Assembly: GCA_011772425.1 (NCBI GenBank)
Contig: WVZO01000264.1
Coordinates: 1-33,468, forward strand
DNA from: Candidatus Aminicenantota bacterium
GTDB taxonomy: Bacteria > Acidobacteriota > Aminicenantia > UBA2199
Direction of reading: 5' to 3'
DNA length: 33,468 nucleotides
Each line of letters opens with the position of its first letter. The stretch's first letter is position 1. Below the pieces are notes generated by a model that had not been told where the DNA came from, ran no database searches, and was given only the letters and a program-made list of their open reading frames with translations. Of the stretch, positions 16,056 through 24,416 are shown piece by piece. A program made the position numbers and the translations under genes.

Positions 16056-17264
16056 ATGCCATATTATAGTTGTACTTTTGTGAACGACCAGGGTAAATAT
16101 ACCAAGCGGACTATATTTGCCGACAGCAAAGAGGAAGTAAGGCACAACTATGCCAGTGCCGATGAAAAATTGCTGAAAGTCAGGAAAGTCTTTGTCCATG
16201 ACACATCTAATATTCGACTCTTTTCACGAAAAATCAGCTATTTTGATTTCCTCCTCTTTAACCAAAAAATCATCACCCTCCTGAAAGCCGGTGTTTCTTT
16301 TGTCGCAGGCCTTGATATTATTTTAAGAAACCTTAAAAAAGGAACCATGAAAGAGGTGTTGACGCGGGTAGATACGGATATCAAAAACGGTATCCAGATT
16401 TCCGATGCCTTTGCCTCCAACCAGATTCCCTTTCAAAAAATATACAGTGCTTCCCTCCTGGCCGGAGAACGGAGCGGTAACCTGGAGTCTATTCTCGAAC
16501 GATTCAATATCTACCTGGAAAAGGTCGCCACCATGAGACGTAAAATCATCAGCAATTTGTCCTACCCGGCGATTCTCTTCCTGGTGATGTTTGCCATGGT
16601 GTTTGTTATCCTGATCTATGCTATCCCTAAATTCGCCTCTTTTTATCAAGATTTTGATGCAGAATTACCAGAAATGACACAGTTTTTCATATCCATGGGA
16701 GAATTTTTGCAGCGAAACCTCCATACTATCGCAGCAATCATATTGGCCGTATATTTCGGGATTCGCCTGCTGGAGAAGCTAAACCCCAGGATTATTATTT
16801 TTGACCGTCTAAAGTTAAAAATTCCCTTCATCGGGAATATTATCGTTGAAAATGCCATAACCGTGTTTTCAAGGACTCTGGCCATATTGGTTTCCGGCGG
16901 TATACCGGTACCGGAAGCCACCCAGATCGCAGTAGGGACGTTTACCAATAAATATTTTGCTTCACAAGTCAAAGATGCCCCGGAAAAAATCAGGGAAGGA
17001 AACTTGCTGTCGGATGTGCTGGCAGAAGTGGATTTTATGCCTGGAGTCCTGGTGGAAGTGATCCGGGTGGGTGAATCCTCCGGTAACCTGGTGGATGTGC
17101 TCAATGAAAATGCCGATTCCTTTGAAAACTCCATTGATGCCAAGGTGAACTCCTTGATTTCAATGATCGAGCCGATACTTATCGTAGTCATGGGGGTCGT
17201 AATCGCATTTATGCTGGTTTCTGTATATTTGCCAATATTTAGTACAGTGGATGTGGTAAGGTAG
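16056..17264 (+). CDS. Type II secretion/type IV pilus inner-membrane platform protein (GspF/PilC)
   Basis: The 402-residue protein has two GspF domains. The first includes FNQKIITLLKAGVSFVAGLDII (about 68-89) and SASLLAGERSGNLESIL. The second includes FSRTLAILVSGGIPVPEATQIA and VIRVGESSGNLVDVLNENA. Three membrane segments are seen, at about 170-192, 223-240 and 366-390. The platform protein couples the cytoplasmic ATPase to pseudopilus assembly. The length matches the family. The ATPase gene starts four bases after the stop, so this is the head of the operon. Confidence 0.93.
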   Translation: MPYYSCTFVNDQGKYTKRTIFADSKEEVRHNYASADEKLLKVRKVFVHDTSNIRLFSRKISYFDFLLFNQKIITLLKAGVSFVAGLDIILRNLKKGTMKEVLTRVDTDIKNGIQISDAFASNQIPFQKIYSASLLAGERSGNLESILERFNIYLEKVATMRRKIISNLSYPAILFLVMFAMVFVILIYAIPKFASFYQDFDAELPEMTQFFISMGEFLQRNLHTIAAIILAVYFGIRLLEKLNPRIIIFDRLKLKIPFIGNIIVENAITVFSRTLAILVSGGIPVPEATQIAVGTFTNKYFASQVKDAPEKIREGNLLSDVLAEVDFMPGVLVEVIRVGESSGNLVDVLNENADSFENSIDAKVNSLISMIEPILIVVMGVVIAFMLVSVYLPIFSTVDVVR

Positions 17265-17268
17265 TAAA

Positions 17269-18804
17269 ATGAGTAACGAAGTAGATTTAACAACAATTAA
17301 AATCAATTATGATTTAATCAAAAAATTCCCCGCGGAATTTATGATTAAAAACCTGTTCTTCCCCCTGAATGAAACCGATGATGCTGTCGAAGTAGCCATG
17401 TTCGACCCTGAGAACCTGGATAAAATTACCATCGTGGAGAATTTTATCCAGAAGCGGGTGGAACCCCTTAAAGCCCAAAAAGAAGATATCGAACGAATCC
17501 TCAAAAAGAGTGATACCTTCACCAAAGTACTCACAGACAAGACCGAAAGTTTCTTTATGAAAAAGAGCCTGGAAGAAGTAGAAGAAGAAGCCCTGACCAT
17601 TGAGAAAATCACAGAAGAAGATGATTCGGTTATTAAATTATTGAATAACATTATTTTTACCGCAGTGAGCAAACGGGCATCAGATATTCACATTGAAGCC
17701 CAGGGCCATACAGTCAAAATCAAATTCAGGATCGACGGCATTCTAACCCAGATCATGGACCCCCTGGATAAGGTGTTTCATTCTCCCCTGATTACCCGCT
17801 TGAAGGTGGTTTCGGAACTGGATATCGCCGAGCGGCGCATTCCCCAGGACGGCCGCTTCAGGATGAAATTCAAGGAAAAAACCATTGATTTCCGTGTGTC
17901 CATTATGCCGTCTGTTTACGGCGAAAACGCAGTGGTCCGTATCCTTGACCGGGAGATGATTACCGAAAGTATCGGGGAACTCCGCCTGCAAGGATTGGGA
18001 TTTTCCCAATACCTGATTGACAACTTGAATTTTTACATGCGGCAGCCATACGGGATGTTCCTGGTCACCGGCCCCACGGGCAGCGGTAAAACCACCACCC
18101 TTTATGCGGCATTGAATGAGATCAAACGGCCGGAAGACAAGATCATTACCATTGAAGACCCAGTGGAATACCAGATCGATGATATCACCCAGATACCGGT
18201 AAATGAGAAGAAAGGATTAACCTTTGCCCGTGGACTTCGCTCTATTTTGAGGCATGACCCGGATAAGATCATGGTGGGTGAGATCCGCGACCCGGAGACC
18301 GCTCAAATTGCCATCCAGTCTGCTCTTACCGGTCACCTGGTATTTACCACGGTTCACGCCAACAACGTGTTCGATGTGTTGGGCCGATTTATTCACATGG
18401 GAATCGATACCTACAGTTTTATTTCCGCATTAAACTGTGTGGTGGCTCAGCGGCTGGTAAGGTGCTTGTGCAACAATTGCAAGGAACCCTTCGCACCGGA
18501 TGATCAATACCTGGAGGATAACCGGGTGAAAAAAGATACCATCGATACACCGATTTACCAGGAAGTGGGCTGCCCGGAATGTACGGAGATGGGCTATTCC
18601 GGCAGAACCGCTATCGGGGAGATACTGGAATTAACCGATGAAATTAAAGAGATGATCCTGGACAAAAAACCCCTGTCAGAGGTCAAAAAAAAGGCCATGG
18701 AACAGGGAATGATTCCTATCCGCAAAAACGGCCTGGCAAAGGTAACGGCCGGGATTACCTCTTTTGAAGAATTGAACAGGGTGACGATAAAAGAATGGTT
18801 ATAG
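17269..18804 (+). CDS. Type II secretion/type IV pilus assembly ATPase (GspE/PilB)
   Basis: This is a 511-residue cytoplasmic hexameric ATPase. The Walker A GPTGSGKT is at 268-275 and the Asp box IEDPVEY at 295-301. The Walker B IMVGEIRDPET is at 334-344 and the His box TGHLVFTTVHANN at 354-366. A zinc-binding module follows, with cysteines at 401, 404, 435 and 438 (CNNC and CPEC). The N-terminal domain (about 1-110) is shorter than in PilB. It energises pseudopilus or pilus extension. It overlaps the PilM-like gene by ten bases. Confidence 0.95.
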   Translation: MSNEVDLTTIKINYDLIKKFPAEFMIKNLFFPLNETDDAVEVAMFDPENLDKITIVENFIQKRVEPLKAQKEDIERILKKSDTFTKVLTDKTESFFMKKSLEEVEEEALTIEKITEEDDSVIKLLNNIIFTAVSKRASDIHIEAQGHTVKIKFRIDGILTQIMDPLDKVFHSPLITRLKVVSELDIAERRIPQDGRFRMKFKEKTIDFRVSIMPSVYGENAVVRILDREMITESIGELRLQGLGFSQYLIDNLNFYMRQPYGMFLVTGPTGSGKTTTLYAALNEIKRPEDKIITIEDPVEYQIDDITQIPVNEKKGLTFARGLRSILRHDPDKIMVGEIRDPETAQIAIQSALTGHLVFTTVHANNVFDVLGRFIHMGIDTYSFISALNCVVAQRLVRCLCNNCKEPFAPDDQYLEDNRVKKDTIDTPIYQEVGCPECTEMGYSGRTAIGEILELTDEIKEMILDKKPLSEVKKKAMEQGMIPIRKNGLAKVTAGITSFEELNRVTIKEWL

Positions 18805-19604
18805 ATCGATTTTTTATTCATTACAAACCCCCCACCCAGTATATCTACTGGGGTGAAAATCGGGTGGATGTTTACAAACGTTCGGATTCCAATAAGAACC
18901 TTAAAAAAAGTAATACCTTTGAAAACGTTTTCCTTATGGGCATCACCTCCGATGAATTCGGGGTAATCGCAAAGGAATTGCCAAGCGTGGATACCGGTGT
19001 GGTCTTGAATTCCAGTCAGTTTATTTTTAATATCTTTGAATTTGAAAAAATTCCCTTCAAAGAAGGATTGAAAAGAGACCTGGTGGAATGGCGATTGAAA
19101 AAGGTTTTTCCTGAAAATATCGACGATTATGCGCACGACTATTTCAAACTAAGTAAAGACCGGATCCTCTCTATCCTTTTTAAAAAAAGTTTAAAAGAGA
19201 AAATTGAGAACCTGTTTGCTGAAAGTGGAGTACCGTTGATTTACATGGGTAACTCAACCGTGGAAATTATGAATCACCTGACCGGCAAAAAGGAGTTGAC
19301 CCCGGACTTCTTTATTGAGGTCGATAAAGGATTATCAATGGCTGTTTTCCTGGACCGGGGGATTCCCTATTATATCAGGAAATTCCGCAGTGACCAGGCC
19401 GCTGGTATTGCCGGGGAAATAGTAAAAACCATCAATTTTGTTAAAAACAGCTATGCCAAAGTACCCCGCAGCTATTCTATTGCGGCGGATCCAGCGGATG
19501 TTGATATGCAATTTATAAGGGATGAGTTATCCACACAGGCCCTCCAGCCGTTGGACATGAAAAATAAAGACCCAATGTTCTTCCCCAGGGAAAAAGAAAT
19601 GTGA
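18795..19604 (+). CDS. PilM/GspL-like assembly protein
   Basis: This is a 269-residue protein in the PilM position of the operon. The stretch FFIEVDKGLSMAVFLDRGIPYYIRKF (172-197) resembles the second phosphate-binding hairpin of the actin-like PilM/GspL cytoplasmic fold, but the first actin loop is not recognisable. The protein is shorter than PilM (about 350). It lacks a membrane helix, unlike GspL, so the cytoplasmic role is probably played here and the membrane role by the next gene. The call rests on gene order and weak similarity. Confidence 0.65.
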   Translation: MVIDRFFIHYKPPTQYIYWGENRVDVYKRSDSNKNLKKSNTFENVFLMGITSDEFGVIAKELPSVDTGVVLNSSQFIFNIFEFEKIPFKEGLKRDLVEWRLKKVFPENIDDYAHDYFKLSKDRILSILFKKSLKEKIENLFAESGVPLIYMGNSTVEIMNHLTGKKELTPDFFIEVDKGLSMAVFLDRGIPYYIRKFRSDQAAGIAGEIVKTINFVKNSYAKVPRSYSIAADPADVDMQFIRDELSTQALQPLDMKNKDPMFFPREKEM

Positions 19605-19641
19605 AGCTAACCAGAAAAAATAGGATTAAAGGTAAACCATC

Positions 19642-20205
19642 ATGAGAATCAGATACAATATTGCCGACAACAGGAAAGTTGATTACCTGAAGTTTTCTTT
19701 AACGGCATTGATTATATTGATGATTTCTGCCTTACTGATATTTGTGGGAGTCGTCAACTTATCTACCACAGGAATGCGATTTAAAAACGAAAAGGCCCTG
19801 TTGAGAGCTTCCAAAGCCAGGAGTGATCAAAAGGAAAAACAAAAGAAAAATTATGAAAATAATATCAAGCAGATCAAGAGGCAGTGGAACAAACGGATAA
19901 AGTTTGCCAATACTCTCATTGACAGAAAATTATTCCCGTTTTTAGAAAGATTGGATCAGTTGGAGGAATTGCTGCCCGGGGGTGCATTTATAACTAAAAT
20001 TAACTTAGGTGTTGAGGCGGGTTCCACTGTCAAAGTCAATATTGCGGCTGTCTCGGCCAATAAGCTGACAGAAGCCTACAAAGCTTTTTTAGACAATGAT
20101 GATATTACCATCCAAAAAGAAGAAGAAAAAGAGGGGCTGCACCGGGCCAGCCTGGTAATAAAGCTGCAAAAGAAAAAGTTAAAAAAGAAAAATGAAAACA
20201 AATAA
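19642..20205 (+). CDS. PilN/GspL-type inner-membrane assembly protein
   Basis: The 187-residue protein has a short cytoplasmic N-terminus (MRIRYNIADNRKVDYLK, where PilN carries its PilM-binding motif) and one membrane helix (about 18-41). A charged coiled coil follows (47-92), then a ferredoxin-like domain (about 97-175, with FLERLDQLEELLPGGAFITKINL). This is the PilN layout. It overlaps the PilO-like gene by 14 bases. It likely forms an inner-membrane complex with the next protein. Confidence 0.75.
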   Translation: MRIRYNIADNRKVDYLKFSLTALIILMISALLIFVGVVNLSTTGMRFKNEKALLRASKARSDQKEKQKKNYENNIKQIKRQWNKRIKFANTLIDRKLFPFLERLDQLEELLPGGAFITKINLGVEAGSTVKVNIAAVSANKLTEAYKAFLDNDDITIQKEEEKEGLHRASLVIKLQKKKLKKKNENK

Positions 20206-20722
20206 GTATATTATTCACATTCTCTGCGGTCTGTTTGCCGCAAGTCTTTTATTCTGCCTGTTTTCGTTTGCCTATTCGTCTATTGAAAGTGTGTCTGCCC
20301 AAAGTCTGCAATCCGAATTGCAGGAGTATGAGAAAAAGGAAAAAGAAGCGGTAAAGGTTGAAGCAGTGCACAAACGCTGGCAGAATATCCACAACGAGTT
20401 TCAGCAATTCAAGACCGGGTTTTTAATGAAAATGGACGATTTCTCCCAATTCCGCAATCAACTGAAAATGATGTTCAGTAAAAATCAATTGGCCCTGCAA
20501 GGAGCGGTGAGCTACAGTTATAAACGTGTTTTTGCTTCGGATATCATCAAGGTAGACGTGAAATTTACATTAGTGGGCTCCTATGCCCATATCAAGAGAT
20601 TTATCCATGAAGTTCTTAATCAAGAGAAGCTCATCTTATTGAAGGGCTTCGACCTGGACAGGGGCAAACTGGCAGGAGAAATCGCGGGAAAATTTGCAAT
20701 GGAGGTTTATCTTGTCAAGTAA
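20192..20722 (+). CDS. PilO/GspM-type inner-membrane assembly protein
   Basis: The 176-residue protein has one membrane helix (about 8-29), a coiled coil (38-70) and a C-terminal ferredoxin-like domain. The VDVKFTLVGSYAHIKRFIHEVLNQEKLILLKGFDLDRG stretch is the typical PilO-type strand-helix-strand. It is expected to pair with the PilN-like protein in the periplasm and link the platform to the secretin. Confidence 0.75.
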   Translation: MKTNKYIIHILCGLFAASLLFCLFSFAYSSIESVSAQSLQSELQEYEKKEKEAVKVEAVHKRWQNIHNEFQQFKTGFLMKMDDFSQFRNQLKMMFSKNQLALQGAVSYSYKRVFASDIIKVDVKFTLVGSYAHIKRFIHEVLNQEKLILLKGFDLDRGKLAGEIAGKFAMEVYLVK

Positions 20723-21404
20723 AGGCAATTGTTTGCGTTTTCGTTTTGGCGTTTGTATTCGGGTGCTGCTGTTCCTGGGGGCAGTGTTTATTTTTATTCC
20801 ACTCCAGGCTCAGACCCGGACGCAGGCAGAGATTAAAACCCCGGAGAAAAAAGAGCAAAAAAGGCCCCGGGATAAAAGGCAGGAGGAGACCAGGACCCCG
20901 GAGAAAAAAGAGCAGGCAAGGCCCCCGGCCAAAAAGCAGGCGGAGACTAAAATCCCGGAGAAAAAGCCGGCAACGGTTCAAGCACCTATAGGTGCCAATG
21001 TCGAAGAAATCATAAAAATATCCAAATTGACAAAAGAGATTCAACAATTCACCATAAAACGGAATATTTTTTCGCCGGATATCATGAAACCGAATGTACC
21101 GGCACCCCAGCTCCCCTCCCGTGAAATGCTGCGGACGCAAAAAGAGGCTGAGAATAAGGTTGAACAACAAAAGAAGAGTGTTTTACAAGAGGAAATCCAG
21201 AATAACCTTTCTTATGAAGGATATGTAGTCAAAGATTCAAAAAATATTGCGCTGGTGAGCCTCAATGGCGAATTTTATACTGTCGGTGAGGGTGATATTG
21301 TTGAGGAAAAAATCACAATTATTATAATAGAGAAAGAAACCATTACCGTTGAATTCGACAACAATATTTTTGAAATTCAATTAAAAGGGGATGAACAAAA
21401 ATGA
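20712..21404 (+). CDS. PilP/GspC-like periplasmic linker protein
   Basis: I start this protein (about 230 residues) at the TTG at 20712-20714, because GGAGG at 20701-20705 is six bases upstream. An in-frame ATG at 20694 would add six residues without a better site. A membrane/signal segment (CIRVLLFLGAVFIFIPLQAQ) is followed by a lysine/proline-rich linker with two and a half copies of a 19-residue repeat (TPEKKEQ cores, DNA 20829-20972). Next come IKRNIFSPD, a GspC homology-region-like motif, and a C-terminal beta domain (LSYEGYVVKDSKNIALVSLNGEFYTVGEGD). It should contact the secretin's N-terminal domains. It overlaps the secretin gene by four bases. Confidence 0.75.
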   Translation: MSSKGNCLRFRFGVCIRVLLFLGAVFIFIPLQAQTRTQAEIKTPEKKEQKRPRDKRQEETRTPEKKEQARPPAKKQAETKIPEKKPATVQAPIGANVEEIIKISKLTKEIQQFTIKRNIFSPDIMKPNVPAPQLPSREMLRTQKEAENKVEQQKKSVLQEEIQNNLSYEGYVVKDSKNIALVSLNGEFYTVGEGDIVEEKITIIIIEKETITVEFDNNIFEIQLKGDEQK

Positions 21405-23494
21405 ATAAATCAAAATACACAGTTTTTTGTTTCCGGTTAATTATTCCTATAATGATAATCCTATTCCTATTGGGATGTGCCACCTATTCGCTGTATCATA
21501 CGCGGGGAATGGAGTTGTATAAAAACGGGGAATACGATAAAGCGGTACAATACTTTGAACGAGAGGTTAAGCGGAAGCCCACCCCGGACGTACGGATGCT
21601 GTTATTCAGGGCTAAATTAAATAGTTATTATACTCACCTGGCATTGGCCAAGAGCTTCAGGGCAGCCAATAAAAAAGAGGAAGCTGTTAAGGAATATAAA
21701 ATTGCCCTGGGTATTTTTCCCGGCAATAAAAAAGTGTTAGATGAATTCGAATCCTATGTGGAGGGCAAGAAAAAAGAACGCCCACCTTTTCGTTCCACCA
21801 TTAAACCCCCGGTTACTCTCGAAGTTGATGCTGCTGAAAAAATGGACTTAAACTTACGAAATACACCCATTACCAAAATATTTAACGCGGTGGGGAAATC
21901 CTATGGTGTTAATTTTGTTTTTGATAAGGATTTCAGGGATTTTGTTTACAGCATTGAGGTAGAGAATATCACGTTTTATGAAATATTAAACCAATTGTGT
22001 ATGATTGGAAATGCTCAATACCGGATACTGGACCGTAAATCTGTGTTGATATTTCCCAATACCACCTTTAAAAAAAGGACCTTTGGGCTGCGGGGAGTGA
22101 AAGTATTTTACCTGTCCAATACCAAAGCAGAGGATGCCAAAAAATTATTGATGACGGTTTTCCGGGACCAGCAGATACAAGTCCAGGAGGATAAAAACCT
22201 CAACAGTTTGATTATTAAAGGCGGATTCAACACACTGGTGGATATTGAGAAATTCATTTATTCCATTGATAAACGAAAAAGTGAAGTGATGCTGGATGTC
22301 CAGATCCTGGAATTGACCAAGACGTTTATCAAAGCCCTTGGCGCCGATTACGGAGATGCCCGCTCCCCTACCACTGTTATCGAAGCGGGTACGGTTGGTG
22401 CGGAAGGAACGATAACTCCAAAAGTGAATTTTAATGACCTTGATAGTTTGAATTTTGCCCTTACCATCCCCTCGGCAGCTCTAAGTTTTCTTGAATCCGA
22501 CGATAAAAATAAGATCATTGCCAGACCCAATCTCCGGGGCGTCGATGGTGAAGAAATCAAATTCATGGTGGGTGATGAAGTACCGGTTCCCCAGACCCAG
22601 TTCCAGGCAGGAGCGGCCGGCGGTTTTAGTAATATCCCCGTGACCACGTATCAATACAGGAACGTCGGTGTTGAAGTTAAATTGACTCCCTATGTTCACC
22701 ACAATGACGAAGTCACCATTAAAGTGAAATTAACCACTAACTCAATTGCCAGTATAGAAAACGGGTTTCCAACCTTTGGTAAACGGGAGGTGGAAACGAT
22801 TATCCGCTTAAGAGAGGGGGAAACCAATCTCATCGGGGGATTTATCAAGGATGAAGTCCGCGGCGGGGCAAAAGGCATTTCCGGTCTATCCCGAATCCCG
22901 ATACTGGGTAAACTGTTCGGCGTCTCCGCCAGAGAGGTAAAACAGACAGACTTAGTATTTTCGATTACCCCCCATATTATCCGACGGCTGGATGTTGACT
23001 CTGGTGATGAGGAGACCATATGGGCCATGGCTGAAACCGGTGTTGTCGGTGCTTCTGAAGCGCCAGAGGCCGCTCCAAGAGAACCCAGGAGAACCCCCGG
23101 CCGTAATGCGGTGATTATTACCCCCAGTAAACGAAGAGTCCCGGTTAATGGGGTGTCGCATTTTACCATACGAGTTAATACCAGTGAACAGTTGGCATCC
23201 CTTACCATCAGCGGTTCGGTCTCCGGTGCAAAAGCAGAGATCGAAGACGTTAAAACCGACTTCTTTGGCGGACAGAAGGTCCAGGTATTTAAAAATCACT
23301 CCGGTGGTTCCTTTGACCTGGGATACACCTTCCCGGCGGAAGGTAGATCAAGGGTCGGCCTGTTGGCCCAATTAAAGATAAAATTCCTTGAAAAAGGCCA
23401 GTGCACCATTAACCTGTCCAACGTCAGTGCCGCGGCCAAAGATCAAAAGTCTGTCGAACTAACTCCCTTTGATGCCGAGATAGACGTTTATTAG
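21401..23494 (+). CDS. Secretin (GspD/PilQ) lipoprotein with TPR and cohesin-like domains
   Basis: This 697-residue protein has a lipobox LLGC with the lipidated Cys at 26. TPR-like repeats follow (about 30-120, with GMELYKNGEYDKAVQYFEREV), then an STN/N0-like domain (about 145-217) and an N1-type domain (230-290, with VFYLSNTKAEDAKKLL). The secretin core runs about 295-527, with RPNLRGVDGEEIKFMVGDEVPVP, the VGVEVKLTP motif and ETNLIGGFIKDE. The C-terminal 120 residues (ITPSKRRVPVNGVSHFTIRVN onward) resemble a cohesin-type beta domain. It forms the outer-membrane pore of the secretion or pilus machine. TPR plus cohesin ends differ from classical GspD, where an S-domain follows. Confidence 0.9.
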   Translation: MNKSKYTVFCFRLIIPIMIILFLLGCATYSLYHTRGMELYKNGEYDKAVQYFEREVKRKPTPDVRMLLFRAKLNSYYTHLALAKSFRAANKKEEAVKEYKIALGIFPGNKKVLDEFESYVEGKKKERPPFRSTIKPPVTLEVDAAEKMDLNLRNTPITKIFNAVGKSYGVNFVFDKDFRDFVYSIEVENITFYEILNQLCMIGNAQYRILDRKSVLIFPNTTFKKRTFGLRGVKVFYLSNTKAEDAKKLLMTVFRDQQIQVQEDKNLNSLIIKGGFNTLVDIEKFIYSIDKRKSEVMLDVQILELTKTFIKALGADYGDARSPTTVIEAGTVGAEGTITPKVNFNDLDSLNFALTIPSAALSFLESDDKNKIIARPNLRGVDGEEIKFMVGDEVPVPQTQFQAGAAGGFSNIPVTTYQYRNVGVEVKLTPYVHHNDEVTIKVKLTTNSIASIENGFPTFGKREVETIIRLREGETNLIGGFIKDEVRGGAKGISGLSRIPILGKLFGVSAREVKQTDLVFSITPHIIRRLDVDSGDEETIWAMAETGVVGASEAPEAAPREPRRTPGRNAVIITPSKRRVPVNGVSHFTIRVNTSEQLASLTISGSVSGAKAEIEDVKTDFFGGQKVQVFKNHSGGSFDLGYTFPAEGRSRVGLLAQLKIKFLEKGQCTINLSNVSAAAKDQKSVELTPFDAEIDVY

Positions 23495-23563
23495 TGTCGC
23501 GTCAAGGTTAAATTGACGGTTGGGGTTTCCTATTTGGTATTGGGTTTCATTAGTAGGTAGATA

Positions 23564-23724
23564 AATTCGAATATCGAAATCCGAAACAAATCCAAAATTC
23601 AAATGTTCAAAATTCAAAACAAAAGCAGCATGATGCGAAGCTTTTCGTTTTTTTTCGTTTTGGTCATTTGAATTTTGGTCATTCGAATTTGTTTCGAATT
23701 TCGTGCTTAGAATTTCGGATTTTT
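23564..23724. repeat. Palindromic AT-rich dispersed repeat (full copy)
   Basis: The outer arm aattcgaatatcgaaatccg and the inner arm caaaattcaaatgttcaaaa (from 23592) are mirrored after a central loop by ttttggtcatttgaattttg, attcgaatttgtttcgaatt and aatttcggattttt. The loop (about 23624-23655) differs from that of the copy at 1-126 while the arms are alike. A weak 6-bp hairpin CGTCAA/TTGACG (23500-23518) lies between the secretin stop and this element. Confidence 0.75.
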
Positions 23725-23734
23725 AGACTTTGAC

Positions 23735-23790
23735 GTATCCCTCTTCTTCTCTTCGCGTTTCTTCGCGTACATTCGCGGCTAAAAAAAAAT
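23735..23790. repeat. Dispersed CACGAAG-type repeat copy
   Basis: Plus strand: cttctcttcgcgtttcttcg, then cgtacattcgcggctaaaaa. On the minus strand this is the TTTTAGCCGCGAA then CGCGAAGAAACGCGAAGAG series also seen at 9625-9698. It lies directly upstream of the Rrf2 promoter. Confidence 0.55.
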
Positions 23791-23809
23791 TAAAAAAAAA
23801 AATGAATGA

Positions 23810-23834
23810 ATAGTTGACAAATATAGGCAACTAT
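23810..23834. promoter_or_regulatory. IscR type-1-like operator overlapping the Rrf2/suf promoter
   Basis: ATAGTTGAC-N7-GGCAACTAT is 25 bp. Flanked by further matching bases it forms a perfect 8-bp inverted repeat, AATAGTTG/CAACTATT (23809-23835). By my count it agrees with the published IscR type-1 (Fe-S-responsive) consensus at 23 of 25 positions. It covers the -35 box and most of the spacer, so binding by the holo-regulator would block RNA polymerase. The regulator encoded immediately downstream is the obvious ligand. Confidence 0.75.
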
Positions 23835-23842
23835 TATATCAT
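23814..23842 (+). promoter_or_regulatory. Promoter of the rrf2-suf operon
   Basis: TTGACA (23814-23819), a 17-bp spacer and TATCAT (23837-23842). The start codon of the regulator is 43 bases past the -10 box. No separate strong promoter was seen in front of sufB. Confidence 0.7.
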
Positions 23843-23884
23843 TGTACGCTGTGCAAAAAAGAGCAGGTAGAAGGAAGAAACAAC

Positions 23885-24313
23885 ATGAATATTACGTTGA
23901 AAACCGAATATGCGCTGCGGGCCTTGCAAGAGGTGATTGCTGCCGGTAAAGGCAAACCAATCACCCGCAGGCAAATCGCCAAAAACCAGGGGATTTCCGA
24001 ACATTTCCTGGAAAAGATTTTTATCGATCTGCAAAAAAACCGGATTATAAAGAGTGTACGAGGACCTGGTGGGGGTTTTATCCTCAACCGCGAACCCCAT
24101 GATATCACCCTTTGGGATGTTTATCATGCTGTCGATGACCCGGATTACCGGGAAGACCGATGCTATCACAAGACCACTGCCGGTTGTGAACAGAGGGAGC
24201 AGTGCGGGGTCAAAAATATCTGGTTTAAATTCAGCAGATCATTAAAAGAGTGTATGGTAGATATAACATTGGTAGAGATTACCATGAAAAGAAGAATGAT
24301 GAGTGATGAATGA
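23885..24313 (+). CDS. Rrf2 family Fe-S-sensing transcriptional regulator
   Basis: The 142-residue protein starts with the Rrf2 winged helix. TLKTEYALRALQEVIAA and RRQIAKNQGISEHFLEKIFIDLQKNRIIKSVRGPGGGFIL include the conserved wing GPGGGF (60-65). Three cysteines, C93, C101 and C107 (CX7C, CX5C), sit where IscR-like proteins ligate a [2Fe-2S] cluster, though the first spacing is longer than IscR's CX5C. The gene precedes the suf genes and its promoter carries an IscR-type site, so a suf autoregulator is the natural reading. It is not named IscR or SufR because orthology is not shown. Confidence 0.9.
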   Translation: MNITLKTEYALRALQEVIAAGKGKPITRRQIAKNQGISEHFLEKIFIDLQKNRIIKSVRGPGGGFILNREPHDITLWDVYHAVDDPDYREDRCYHKTTAGCEQREQCGVKNIWFKFSRSLKECMVDITLVEITMKRRMMSDE

Positions 24314-24329
24314 TGAATGAAGAAAGATT

Positions 24330-24400
24330 GCCCACAAATTACACAGATTAACACAGATAAGTAAAACTAAAATTCGTGTAAATTCGTGTAATTCGTGGGC
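24330..24400. repeat. Palindromic repeat between rrf2 and sufB
   Basis: The left arm GCCCACAAATTACACAGATT plus AACACAGAT is the imperfect reverse complement of the right arm ATTCGTGTAAATTCGTGTAA plus TTCGTGGGC, with a loop of about 13 bases. The mRNA would form a long stem that ends four bases before the AGGAG of sufB, so it may affect processing or sufB translation. The sequence resembles a widespread family of intergenic repeats built on TTCGTGTAATTCGTGG. Confidence 0.75.
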
Positions 24401-24416
24401 CAATGAGGAGTAAACA

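Noticed and set aside
15863..16069. 68-codon ORF ahead of the platform protein
   Set aside because: It contains the extended -10 promoter of the operon and overlaps the GspF start. No ribosome binding site was seen.
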